Shown: piece by piece, positions 7,012 to 14,257 of the stretch
Position numbering within the stretch: the first letter of the stretch is position 1
How the letters are laid out: every line of letters starts with the position of its first letter
NCBI GenBank assembly: GCA_044354975.1
Contig: JBIKZA010000037.1
Span: 1-23,749, forward strand
Direction: 5' to 3'
Origin: CAIZGX01 sp044354975
Lineage (GTDB): Bacteria > Bacteroidota > Bacteroidia > Flavobacteriales_D > Sanyastnellaceae
Length of the DNA: 23,749 bases
Program-made: the position numbers and the translations under genes
The notes under the pieces: generated by a model
The model's database searches: none
Told to the model about the DNA's origin: nothing
What the model saw: the letters and a program-made list of their open reading frames with translations, nothing else

Positions 7012-9006
7012 ATGAAACGAATTGAATCGTTTGAAGAATATAAATCAGTCTACGCCGAAAGTATTTCAAACCCCAATAAATTTTGGGGCGAAATAGCCGA
7101 ATCTTTTTCATGGAAAAAGAAATGGGACACTGTTCTATCTGGAACTTTCGCCGATGCAAAAACCCGATGGTTCGACGGTGGTGAATTGAACATTACTGAG
7201 AATTTATTGGACAGACATCTTGTCGAAAAAGGAAATGATGTTGCACTCATTTGGGAACCGAATGAACGTTCGGTTCAGGCGCGTTCATTCACTTACTCTG
7301 AACTTCACAAAGAAGTTTGTATTGCTGCTGAAATGCTTCGCACGATGGGCGTTCAAAAGGGAGATCGCGTTTGCATATACATGAGTATGGTACCTGAGTT
7401 GGTGTTCAGCGTGCTCGCCTGCGCGCGCATTGGGGCGGTGCATTCCGTGATATTCGGTGGATTCAGCGCGCGCAGTATTGCAGATCGCGTAGACGATGCT
7501 GAAGCAGACTTCGTGATAACCATGGACGGTGGCCTTCGAGGTAACAAGACCATTCCTTTGAAATCAGTGGTGGATGAAGCATTGACTTCAACAAGAAAAA
7601 TAAAAAATGTTTTGGTCTTCAACTACCTCAACCTTCCAACCGAAAAAAAAGAAGTAGATATCGATTGGAATGAATTGAAAGGAAAAGTTCTTTCAACCAA
7701 TAATTACATGAAGCCCGGAGAAACGCTTCAGTCTGAAGATCCGTTGTTCATCTTATATACCAGCGGATCAACCGGCAAACCGAAAGGTGTGGTTCATAGC
7801 ACCGCGGGATATATGGTTTGGACGGCCTATACTTTTTTGAATGTATTTCAATACGAAAAAGGAGATATTCATTTTTGTACTGCCGATATTGGATGGGTTA
7901 CAGGACACAGTTATTTGATCTACGGACCTTTGCTTAACGGTGCAGCTTCATTGATGTTTGAAGGCATTCCTACTTATCCGGATGCTGGAAGATTTTGGGA
8001 CATTGTCGCCAAACACAAGGTGAGTATTTTCTATACTGCTCCAACGGCCATTCGCAGTTTAATGTCGGCCGGAGATGAATTTTTAGAAGGAAAAGATTTG
8101 TCTTCGTTGCGTTTACTCGGAAGCGTTGGAGAGCCCATTAACGAAGAAGCCTGGAATTGGTATCACGATAAAATTGGAAAAGGAAACTGTCCGGTTGTAG
8201 ATACCTTCTGGCAAACGGAAACGGGAGGTGTGATGATTTCAAGTTTGGCGGGGGTTACTCCATCGAAGCCGGTGTTTGCAACCTTGCCTATGCCGGGGGT
8301 TCTTCCGGTTTTATTAGACGATGTAGGGAATGAAATTCTGGAAAACGATTTAACTGGAAACCTGTGTTTCAAACAGTCGTGGCCTTCTATGATTCGCACC
8401 ACGTATGGCGATCATGAGCGTTGCATTTTGAATTACTTCAGCACGTATAAAAATTATTACTTCACAGGTGATGGCGCCTACCGCGATGAGAACGGAATGT
8501 ATCGTTTAGCAGGAAGGGTTGACGATGTGTTGAACGTAAGCGGGCACCGCATTGGAACTGCGGAAGTAGAGAACGCGATTAATCATACGCACGGTGTTAT
8601 TGAAAGTGCGGTGGTTGGGTATCCGCATGACATCAAAGGGCAAGGGATCTATGCTTTTGTTATCTGCGATGCACATGTGATGAGTCTGAAAGCAAAGCAA
8701 GATTCTTCGAAAGATGTTACACAAGATTCTACGAAAGATGTTGCACAAGATGCTTCGCGAGGTTCTTCGAAAGGGTTTGAGAAGGAAATGGTTTATTCGA
8801 TAATGAAGACGGTGGGGGAGCAGATAGGGGCGATAGCGAAACCGGATAAAATTGCTCTTGTAAGTGGGTTGCCGAAGACGAGAAGTGGAAAGATTATGCG
8901 TCGAATTTTAAGGAAAATTGCGGAAGGGGAATTCGATGCTATTGGCGATACAACTACATTACTTGACCCAGGCATTGTTCAAGAAATTATTGACAAAGCA
9001 AAATAA
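7012..9006 (+). CDS. acs: Acetyl-CoA synthetase (AMP-forming)
   Basis: Converts acetate, ATP and CoA to acetyl-CoA, AMP and PPi in the cytoplasm. From ATG 7012 it has 664 residues (E. coli Acs 652). It carries the P-loop TSGSTGKPKG (250-259), the acyl-pocket motif DTFWQTETGG (with the second aromatic Trp kept, as in acetate-selective enzymes), the hinge GRVDDVLNVSGHR, and the C-terminal PKTRSGKIMRR, whose last Lys is the usual acetylation-controlled catalytic residue. A TTG at 7003 could add three residues, but ATG is preferred. Oddity: about 25 extra residues made of a tandem octapeptide (QDSSKDVT, QDSTKDVA and a decayed third copy) sit in the C-terminal domain just before the final helices. 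A symporter-like gene follows after 37 bases. Confidence 0.95.
   Translation: MKRIESFEEYKSVYAESISNPNKFWGEIAESFSWKKKWDTVLSGTFADAKTRWFDGGELNITENLLDRHLVEKGNDVALIWEPNERSVQARSFTYSELHKEVCIAAEMLRTMGVQKGDRVCIYMSMVPELVFSVLACARIGAVHSVIFGGFSARSIADRVDDAEADFVITMDGGLRGNKTIPLKSVVDEALTSTRKIKNVLVFNYLNLPTEKKEVDIDWNELKGKVLSTNNYMKPGETLQSEDPLFILYTSGSTGKPKGVVHSTAGYMVWTAYTFLNVFQYEKGDIHFCTADIGWVTGHSYLIYGPLLNGAASLMFEGIPTYPDAGRFWDIVAKHKVSIFYTAPTAIRSLMSAGDEFLEGKDLSSLRLLGSVGEPINEEAWNWYHDKIGKGNCPVVDTFWQTETGGVMISSLAGVTPSKPVFATLPMPGVLPVLLDDVGNEILENDLTGNLCFKQSWPSMIRTTYGDHERCILNYFSTYKNYYFTGDGAYRDENGMYRLAGRVDDVLNVSGHRIGTAEVENAINHTHGVIESAVVGYPHDIKGQGIYAFVICDAHVMSLKAKQDSSKDVTQDSTKDVAQDASRGSSKGFEKEMVYSIMKTVGEQIGAIAKPDKIALVSGLPKTRSGKIMRRILRKIAEGEFDAIGDTTTLLDPGIVQEIIDKAK
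8698..8769 (+). repeat. 24-base in-frame tandem repeat inside acs
   Basis: Copies at 8698-8721 and 8722-8745 match at 22 of 24 bases. A third, decayed copy occupies 8746-8769, and part of the unit (GGTTCTTCGAAAGGG, 8761-8775) trails beyond. Each unit encodes eight residues of the form QD(S/A)(S/T)K-D-V-x, so the reading frame is kept. It lies in a surface region of the C-terminal domain where family length normally varies. Confidence 0.85.
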
Positions 9007-9043
9007 TTTTTTACCTTTTTCTTTTTCTTCGTAATTTCACTTC

Positions 9044-10456
9044 ATGAGGCGGAGGATATTTTCTACAGATAAAAAGATCAGTTCTTTCTTAATTATTGGA
9101 GCACTTATTCCGAGTTCAGGACTGTTTGTCGTGAACAGCCTTTTCGCAAGTTCAGGCAGTCACAGCGAATTACTTGTCCTTTATTTTCAATCAGTTTTAG
9201 CCGTTGTTTTCGGAGCTATCTTTTTTGCGCCGGCATGGGGCCGCATGCCTTTGAAAACGGAAGGTGAACTCATTCCATATCGATTTATTGGGAAAGGTGC
9301 CGTTTCGCTATCAAGGTTTAGAGGGCTCTATTTAGGATTCCTCATCTTGCCATTGGCTATAGCTGTTAGTATTCAGCCGTTATCTGAATACCTCTTTCCT
9401 GATTCAAGTAGCCAGCATAAATTTACGGTTTTCACTTTGGTTGTTTTGTCAGTTAATGTGTTTTTCAATACACTGTACAACCGAATTCGCATAGACGCAA
9501 TCCTTGGGTATTTGACATTTACTGTCGCCATTTTCTATTTGATTGTTCAGCTCTCAACCGGAACTGGTTATTCCGCTCCCCCTGAAAATCATTTAGCTTC
9601 ATGGGCAGACCATTTAAATCTCAAAACCATTCTGTTCTCTATAACCTTGCTTTGGTGGTTCGCTACAATTCTGGATTTACCAGACATGAGAGGGCAGCTG
9701 TTATTGACACTCAAAAACGGAAATGCATCGAGAAGAAATATGATTTTCTCCTTTCTCATAGCGTATTTCATTCAAGGAATTCTTCTCACCTTTCCGTTGA
9801 TGTATCATTCAACAACCGATTGGAGTTGGATTAACAGTTTGTTTATTGCATTTATAATTTTGAATGCCTTTCAGGCTATGTTCAGCGCGAACCACTGGGG
9901 GGCTAGCTTGATTTATGCAGGTGTCATTCGTCCAATGCTATCGAACGACTACAATGAAAAGGCGTATGGCTTTGGAATCATGGTCCTCGCGATAGGAATA
10001 TCTGCTCTTTGGTTGCTTGTTGGAAAAACAACCGCGGAGCTGTTCGCTACCATTTTTCTCTTTACCGCGGGCGTAGGACCTGTGTTTATTGCGCGTTGGT
10101 TGTGGTCGAAGGTGAATGCACAAACAGTTCTTTCCGCAATGGTTGGAGCTCCTATTATTTGGATCTTTTGGTTGTTGTTGAAACAAACTTCCGCCTATCC
10201 TTTTTTAACAAACACCCTCGGCATTTCCGAACCCTTTATAGATATTTTAATTCCAGGCATACTGAATACGCTTGTGTGGTTAACAACGCTTGTCCTTACA
10301 AAAAACAAAGAAGAAGAACTTCACGCCAAGCAATGGATTCAAGAGGTTGGTGTGTTGAATGGATTTAAAAGTGTCAAAAACTGGCTGCTCTTTATTGGTC
10401 TAACTCTCCTTTCAGGATTGATTTTATTTGGGCCTTCGTTTATTTTGGGGAAATAA
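9044..10456 (+). CDS. Sodium:solute symporter-like multipass membrane protein
   Basis: A 470-residue inner-membrane protein with roughly 12 hydrophobic segments. Several stretches recall the SSS family (TC 2.A.21): a LIPYRF-GKGAVSLSRFRGLYLG block after the second segment, an LLWWFATILDLPDMRGQ block, and FTAGVGPVFIARWLWSKVNA near residue 345, where SSS proteins have a W-x-R-V-N-x motif. It is shorter than typical Bacteroidota SSS proteins (550-600) and its substrate site cannot be judged by eye. It lies 37 bases after acs with no terminator between, so co-transcription is likely. In E. coli acs is followed by the SSS acetate permease actP, making acetate or another short acid a reasonable substrate guess. 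A TAATTTCA sequence at 9032-9039, 4 bases before the ATG, could be a weak promoter box. Confidence 0.65.
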   Translation: MRRRIFSTDKKISSFLIIGALIPSSGLFVVNSLFASSGSHSELLVLYFQSVLAVVFGAIFFAPAWGRMPLKTEGELIPYRFIGKGAVSLSRFRGLYLGFLILPLAIAVSIQPLSEYLFPDSSSQHKFTVFTLVVLSVNVFFNTLYNRIRIDAILGYLTFTVAIFYLIVQLSTGTGYSAPPENHLASWADHLNLKTILFSITLLWWFATILDLPDMRGQLLLTLKNGNASRRNMIFSFLIAYFIQGILLTFPLMYHSTTDWSWINSLFIAFIILNAFQAMFSANHWGASLIYAGVIRPMLSNDYNEKAYGFGIMVLAIGISALWLLVGKTTAELFATIFLFTAGVGPVFIARWLWSKVNAQTVLSAMVGAPIIWIFWLLLKQTSAYPFLTNTLGISEPFIDILIPGILNTLVWLTTLVLTKNKEEELHAKQWIQEVGVLNGFKSVKNWLLFIGLTLLSGLILFGPSFILGK

Positions 10457-10478
10457 AAAACCAACGATGAATCGTTGG
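10451..10478 (-). terminator. Rho-independent terminator after tRNA-Ser
   Basis: The minus strand reads CCAACGA-TTCA-TCGTTGG followed by TTTTTTATTT: a 7-bp stem, 4-base loop and U tract, placed 12 bases after the tRNA-Ser end. The symporter-like gene (+) stops at 10456 and overlaps the T tract. On the plus strand the hairpin is not followed by T residues, so it should work mainly for the tRNA. Confidence 0.85.
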
Positions 10479-10490
10479 CTTAATGAGTAG

Positions 10491-10575
10491 CGGAGAGAGA
10501 GGGATTCGAACCCTCGGTACCTTTCAATACACACGCTTTCCAAGCGTGCTCGATCGACCACTCTGACATCTCTCC
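10491..10575 (-). tRNA. tRNA-Ser (anticodon GGA)
   Basis: The minus strand gives an acceptor stem GGAGAGA/TCTCTCC with discriminator G, a D arm (CAGAGTGGTCGATCGAGC), an anticodon arm ACGCTTGGAAAGCGT with anticodon GGA (reads UCC/UCU), a long variable arm as expected for class II tRNA-Ser, and a T arm with GGTTCGAATCC. It is 85 bases long. CCA is not encoded (CTA follows), so it must be added after transcription. Confidence 0.96.
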
Positions 10576-10592
10576 TCAAAAAATTTGAATTG

Positions 10593-10600
10593 CAAATATA
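10593..10600 (-). promoter_or_regulatory. -7 box of the tRNA-Ser promoter (TATATTTG)
   Basis: An exact TAnnTTTG match on the minus strand, 17 bases before the tRNA-Ser 5' end, giving a short leader. It is 20 bases from the opposite-facing identical box of tRNA-Phe, so the two RNA polymerase footprints must overlap. Confidence 0.7.
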
Positions 10601-10620
10601 GGTGAATTGAAATAAATGAT

Positions 10621-10628
10621 TATATTTG
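10621..10628 (+). promoter_or_regulatory. -7 box of the tRNA-Phe promoter (TATATTTG)
   Basis: An exact TAnnTTTG match on the plus strand, 10 bases before the tRNA-Phe 5' end, so the primary transcript should have only a few extra 5' bases. It is divergent from the tRNA-Ser box at 10593-10600. Confidence 0.7.
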
Positions 10629-10638
10629 CCCCCGCTTC

Positions 10639-10711
10639 GGTGCCATAGCTCAGTTGGTAGAGCAAAGGACTGAAAATCCTTGTGTCCCAGGTTCGAATCC
10701 CGGTGGCACCA
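10639..10711 (+). tRNA. tRNA-Phe (anticodon GAA)
   Basis: A 73-base tRNA: acceptor stem GGTGCCA/TGGCACC with discriminator A, D arm GCTCAGTTGGTAGAGC, anticodon arm AGGACTGAAAATCCT with anticodon GAA, and T arm CCAGGTTCGAATCCCGG. CCA is not encoded (CAG follows the discriminator). Confidence 0.97.
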
Positions 10712-10720
10712 CAGAAGAAA

Positions 10721-10748
10721 AACCCATTCAATTTGAGTGGGTTTTTTT
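10721..10748. terminator. Bidirectional terminator between tRNA-Phe and the SGNH-gene operon
   Basis: ACCCATTC, a short loop, then GAGTGGGT form an 8-bp stem (one G-U), followed by TTTTTTT on the plus strand and by TTTTTC on the minus strand. It ends tRNA-Phe transcription 10 bases after the tRNA. On the other strand it would stop the long minus-strand operon ending at 10793 before it runs antisense through the tRNA. Confidence 0.8.
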
Positions 10749-10762
10749 ATTTTACAACAATA

Positions 10763-10814
10763 CCACTTCGTGGATGACGCTGCGCGATGACCCTATGGGA
10801 TGACCACTTCGTGG
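10763..10814. repeat. Array of four mini-hairpins separated by ATGA
   Basis: The plus strand reads CCAC-TTC-GTGG, ATGA, CGC-TGC-GCG, ATGA, CCC-TAT-GGG, ATGA, CCAC-TTC-GTGG. Each block is a 3-4 bp stem with a 3-base loop. The first and last blocks are identical, and the spacer is always ATGA. The ATGAC starts (10774, 10787, 10800) are exactly 13 bases apart. The right end lies inside the 3' end of the SGNH-like gene and provides its stop codon. No coding potential of its own is apparent. It looks like an intergenic modular palindromic repeat of unknown type. Confidence 0.75.
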
Positions 10815-11725
10815 AAGGTCTGATTTTCCGATAAGATACGATTGTACAACACTACACCTTGTTGATTCAAGTGGGAGAGATCTGCGAACTCATTTACACC
10901 GAAGCCTTCTGAATAATAAGTGAGATCGATGTAAGGAACGCCGAGGCGTTGGATAAGCGGAGTGAAACGTGTTAGAAATTTATCGTGATAATTGTGAAGG
11001 CCAGGAGATAGAGGCAAGGGGTGACTGCACAAGACAATGCGCTTACCATCAGCTTGCATTTGCTTTATCATCTTCTCAAACGCCATGAACATTTCTTCGT
11101 TCGCATCGAAGACCGAATCGTTCAAGGGTTCAACCGCATATAAGATTCCTTTCTTCTCGCAGAATCCGTTCTTCACGTAGTCGTTGTTAGGAGCTTCGTC
11201 TATTGGGTTCAAACTTGCCATGCGCACTGCGAGGGCATTCACGGTATACATCTTAAATTCTTGTTGAACCAATGCAACAGCAGCCTCATTCGTTGGTACA
11301 TTCTGAATCAAGCGCATGTTACTTTCGGTTCCTTCTAACTCAAATACCGGATCGTAAATGTCTAGAATGAAAACATCCGTTCTGTTCCTCAAATATTCAT
11401 TGTACAACACCAACGAACCCTTCGCGTTTTGAGAACTCGTTCCTGCATTGAAAAGATTCATTCCCGATTGCTCAAATATCCTTGGGTCATAACCTCTGTA
11501 GGCATGCGAAGAACCTAAAACTATCGCGTCGTATTTCACTTGGTTGGAAGTTAAATCGCGCATCATCTGCATCTCTTGCCCTCCGTTGCGCTGCATATTC
11601 GGAATGAAATAAGATGACATTCTTCGATCTATCAATTGAACATTCGAAAAAACGAAAATCACTACAGCGTATATCAAACACGCTGCAAGCAAGACCTTCA
11701 AACTATTTCGAACAATCAATTTCAT
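10793..11725 (-). CDS. SGNH/GDSL-like membrane-anchored protein, partner of MBOAT acyltransferase
   Basis: A 310-residue protein with one N-terminal membrane helix (about 8-28) and an extracytoplasmic SGNH-hydrolase-like domain. The nucleophile block is YDAIVLGSSH (S72 or S73), a NAGTSSQN block follows, and the catalytic D-x-x-H pair is DLSH (D282, H285). Such proteins commonly accompany MBOAT proteins and complete acyl transfer onto extracellular glycans (compare AlgJ/AlgX and PatB), or act as acetylesterases. Its ATG overlaps the MBOAT stop by one base (TAATG). Its last residues (HEVVIP) and TAG stop lie inside the mini-hairpin array, so the native C-terminus may have been altered. The closest named family is uncertain. 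Confidence 0.8.
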   Translation of the reverse strand: MKLIVRNSLKVLLAACLIYAVVIFVFSNVQLIDRRMSSYFIPNMQRNGGQEMQMMRDLTSNQVKYDAIVLGSSHAYRGYDPRIFEQSGMNLFNAGTSSQNAKGSLVLYNEYLRNRTDVFILDIYDPVFELEGTESNMRLIQNVPTNEAAVALVQQEFKMYTVNALAVRMASLNPIDEAPNNDYVKNGFCEKKGILYAVEPLNDSVFDANEEMFMAFEKMIKQMQADGKRIVLCSHPLPLSPGLHNYHDKFLTRFTPLIQRLGVPYIDLTYYSEGFGVNEFADLSHLNQQGVVLYNRILSENQTFHEVVIP

Positions 11726-13134
11726 TAAAACTGAAAATATATAAAATCAACTTTTCCCCACTGACCAAACAATGCCAAGCTTGCCAATAAGACTGCGAAC
11801 AACCACATTTTCCGATTGGCACTTATTGCGCGCTTTCCGAACACAACCTCTGTCACCCTTCGATCTATAAAAACAAAAACCAACAGCAGAAGAATCTTTC
11901 CCATGATAACCGCTCCGTTCAGAGGGACAAACACCGAAGGCAGAAATCCGGGTTGAGATTGAAACGTTACGATTCCTTTGATAATGGATATAGCCTGATC
12001 AAACGAACTTGATCGGAAAAATATCCAGAGAAAAGAAACTCCCGCAAATGTTAATACTGTTCCAAACCACACTTTCAATTTCCCTTCCCACCGAACGTTC
12101 ATTCGGTTTTCAAGAACCAACCAAAGTCCGTGAGCCATTCCCCACAACACGAACGTCCAGTTTGCTCCGTGCCACAATCCGCTTATGGCAAAGACTATAA
12201 ATAAATTCAACGAAGTCCTTGCAGCGCCCTGTCTATTTCCACCTAAAGGAATGTAAACGTAATCTCTGAACCACGTTGAAAGCGAAATGTGCCACTTCGA
12301 CCAAAACATTCCTACCCCTGTTGAGCGGTAAGGTAATTTGAAATTCTCCATCAATCGAAATCCCATTACGCGAGCAGTTCCAATAGCAATGTCACTGTAC
12401 CCACTGAAATCACAATAAATCTGAAAGCTGAAGAACACAACCGCGATGACCAAATACATCCAAGAAACCGATTCAGCATGCTCATAAACGGGCGATACAA
12501 ATTGCGCGAGGTTATCTGCAATAACCACCTTCTTGAACATTCCCCAAACTATTCGCTGCATCCCTTTCGATACGTCTAAATAATTCATCGAATGCTTCTC
12601 ACGAAATTGATGCAATACATTTTGCGGACGTTCAATAGGCCCTGCAACCAGCTGTGGATAGAACATTACATAGAGGGAGTATATTCCGAAATGCTTCTCT
12701 GCTTTTTGATTTCCTCTATACACTTCCACCACATAACTTAAACTCTGAAAGGTGTGGAATGAAAGTCCAATGGGAAGAAGAATACTCAGTGTATTCACCG
12801 AATAATTCCAGCCGATTAACTGTGCAATACCGTTGAAATTTCCAATGAAAAAATTGTAATATTTGAAGATCGCTAAAATCAATATCGTGCTGATGATGCT
12901 CCCGATGAGCCATCGCCTAGCCCTTGGTTTCGAGCTTCTTTCAATTCGAATGGCTGCAACGTAATCGACTAAGATGGTCGCTAGTAAAATGAAAATATAA
13001 GCCGGGACAAAAAACATATAGAATACGCAGCTCGCTATTAAAAGCATGAGCCAACGCCACTGATGCGGCAAGAGAAAATACAATGCCGTTACAATCGGAA
13101 AGAACAAAAAGAATTCAATGGAATTGAATAGCAT
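11725..13134 (-). CDS. MBOAT-family O-acyltransferase (AlgI-like)
   Basis: A 469-residue polytopic inner-membrane protein that should move an acyl group, usually acetyl, across the membrane for O-acylation of a glycan. Family motifs in order are LPIGLSFHTFQSLSYVVEVY (120-139), YPQLVAGPIERP (159-170), YCDFSGYSDIAIG (240-252), FWSKWHISLSTWFRDYVYIP (277-296, H282) and GLWHGANWTFVLWG with the invariant His 322. The C-terminus ends FIYFQF as in many AlgI-like proteins. It starts one base after the GT4 gene stop and overlaps the SGNH-like start by one base, so the three genes form a tight unit. The glycan acceptor is unknown. Confidence 0.93.
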   Translation of the reverse strand: MLFNSIEFFLFFPIVTALYFLLPHQWRWLMLLIASCVFYMFFVPAYIFILLATILVDYVAAIRIERSSKPRARRWLIGSIISTILILAIFKYYNFFIGNFNGIAQLIGWNYSVNTLSILLPIGLSFHTFQSLSYVVEVYRGNQKAEKHFGIYSLYVMFYPQLVAGPIERPQNVLHQFREKHSMNYLDVSKGMQRIVWGMFKKVVIADNLAQFVSPVYEHAESVSWMYLVIAVVFFSFQIYCDFSGYSDIAIGTARVMGFRLMENFKLPYRSTGVGMFWSKWHISLSTWFRDYVYIPLGGNRQGAARTSLNLFIVFAISGLWHGANWTFVLWGMAHGLWLVLENRMNVRWEGKLKVWFGTVLTFAGVSFLWIFFRSSSFDQAISIIKGIVTFQSQPGFLPSVFVPLNGAVIMGKILLLLVFVFIDRRVTEVVFGKRAISANRKMWLFAVLLASLALFGQWGKVDFIYFQF

Positions 13135-13135
13135 T

Positions 13136-14245
13136 TTATTTTTTGTGTTGAAGAGTTTGTTGAATGCTCTCCCACAGCAACTCCGCCGCCTTTTCCCATG
13201 TGTAATTATGTTCTTTCGACACTACATTCCGCTGACCGTCGTTAATTTTCACAATGGCTTCAGCAATTTCAGCGACTTCCAGAGGATTGACAAAAAAAGC
13301 GGATCCGTTTGAGATTTCTTCCATTACCGTTCCTTCCGAAGCAATTACAGGAACGTTGCATGCTTCTGCTTCTATCAATGGAATTCCGAATCCTTCATAT
13401 AAGCTTGGGAAAATCAATCCTTCCGCTGCCGACATCAACACGGGAAGATCGGCGGTATGAACATGTCCTAAAAACCGAATGTTCGTTCGGTAGTTAATTT
13501 TAGCTAATGCAGAATCTAAATCAGGATAGCTCCAGAATTTATTTCCAGCAATGATCAGACAGGATTCTACTCCTTTTTCAGCAGCTGCATTGAATGCTTC
13601 AACCACACGGTGAACATTCTTCCTTGGGTGCAATGCGCCAACAAACAAGAAGTATTTTATTCCTTGAGAAAATTTATCTCGAATGACTTCTTTCTTATGT
13701 TCTTCAACAGGAGAAAACGTATGGTCTATTCCGTTACAAAGCACGTCTATAATACTTTCCGGAAGATTGAAAGTTGTTGCAATATCTCTTCTGCTAAATT
13801 CACTCACCGTTGCAATGCGCGTGCTCAACTTCACAAAATCAGACGTTCTCTCGTTCCAATACTTCGCGTATCGCTTCGGCATAAACTCTGGGAAATGAAC
13901 GAAATTAATGTCGTGTATAACGGTGAGCTGCGGTATTGGACATCTTCTTGACGCATGCGCATCCGGAGAAATAAAAATGTCCGCTTTTATTCTTTTCAAC
14001 CTAACCGGAACGCTGTAATCGAACCACCAATCAAATAACCAAGGTCTGCGTGCAGGAGGAAATATACGATGCTGAAAAACATTCATTCCGAATTGCCAAT
14101 GTTCATCGTTTTTTCGATCGCTTAGCAAATGAAATTCATGCTCAGGAAATCGGTGCGACAATCGCTTTATCGTTTCAAATGTGAATCGACCGATGCCTTC
14201 CAGCTTCCCTGGAATAAGCAGTCGGGTATTAATGGCAATGCGCAC
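13136..14245 (-). CDS. Glycosyltransferase family 4 (GT-B fold)
   Basis: A 369-residue cytoplasmic or membrane-associated enzyme that transfers a sugar from a nucleotide donor. The N-terminal acceptor domain opens MRIAINTRLL with a glycine-containing loop (EGIGR, 16-20) and has VIHD near 109-112. The C-terminal donor domain has FVGALHPRKN (201-210) and the E-x7-E pair in YEGFGIPLIEAE (E284, E292), typical of GT4 retaining enzymes. The start codon is GTG at 14245, with no better ATG nearby, 12 bases after the moxR stop. Together with the MBOAT and SGNH genes downstream it suggests synthesis and acylation of a surface polysaccharide or glycolipid. The donor sugar cannot be predicted. Confidence 0.92.
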   Translation of the reverse strand: MRIAINTRLLIPGKLEGIGRFTFETIKRLSHRFPEHEFHLLSDRKNDEHWQFGMNVFQHRIFPPARRPWLFDWWFDYSVPVRLKRIKADIFISPDAHASRRCPIPQLTVIHDINFVHFPEFMPKRYAKYWNERTSDFVKLSTRIATVSEFSRRDIATTFNLPESIIDVLCNGIDHTFSPVEEHKKEVIRDKFSQGIKYFLFVGALHPRKNVHRVVEAFNAAAEKGVESCLIIAGNKFWSYPDLDSALAKINYRTNIRFLGHVHTADLPVLMSAAEGLIFPSLYEGFGIPLIEAEACNVPVIASEGTVMEEISNGSAFFVNPLEVAEIAEAIVKINDGQRNVVSKEHNYTWEKAAELLWESIQQTLQHKK

Positions 14246-14257
14246 CCAGGGAGAATA

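Noticed and set aside
10455..10480. Hairpin at the end of the symporter-like gene taken as its own terminator
   Set aside because: The T tract follows the hairpin only on the minus strand, so it fits tRNA-Ser termination. On the plus strand it is followed by CTTAATG.
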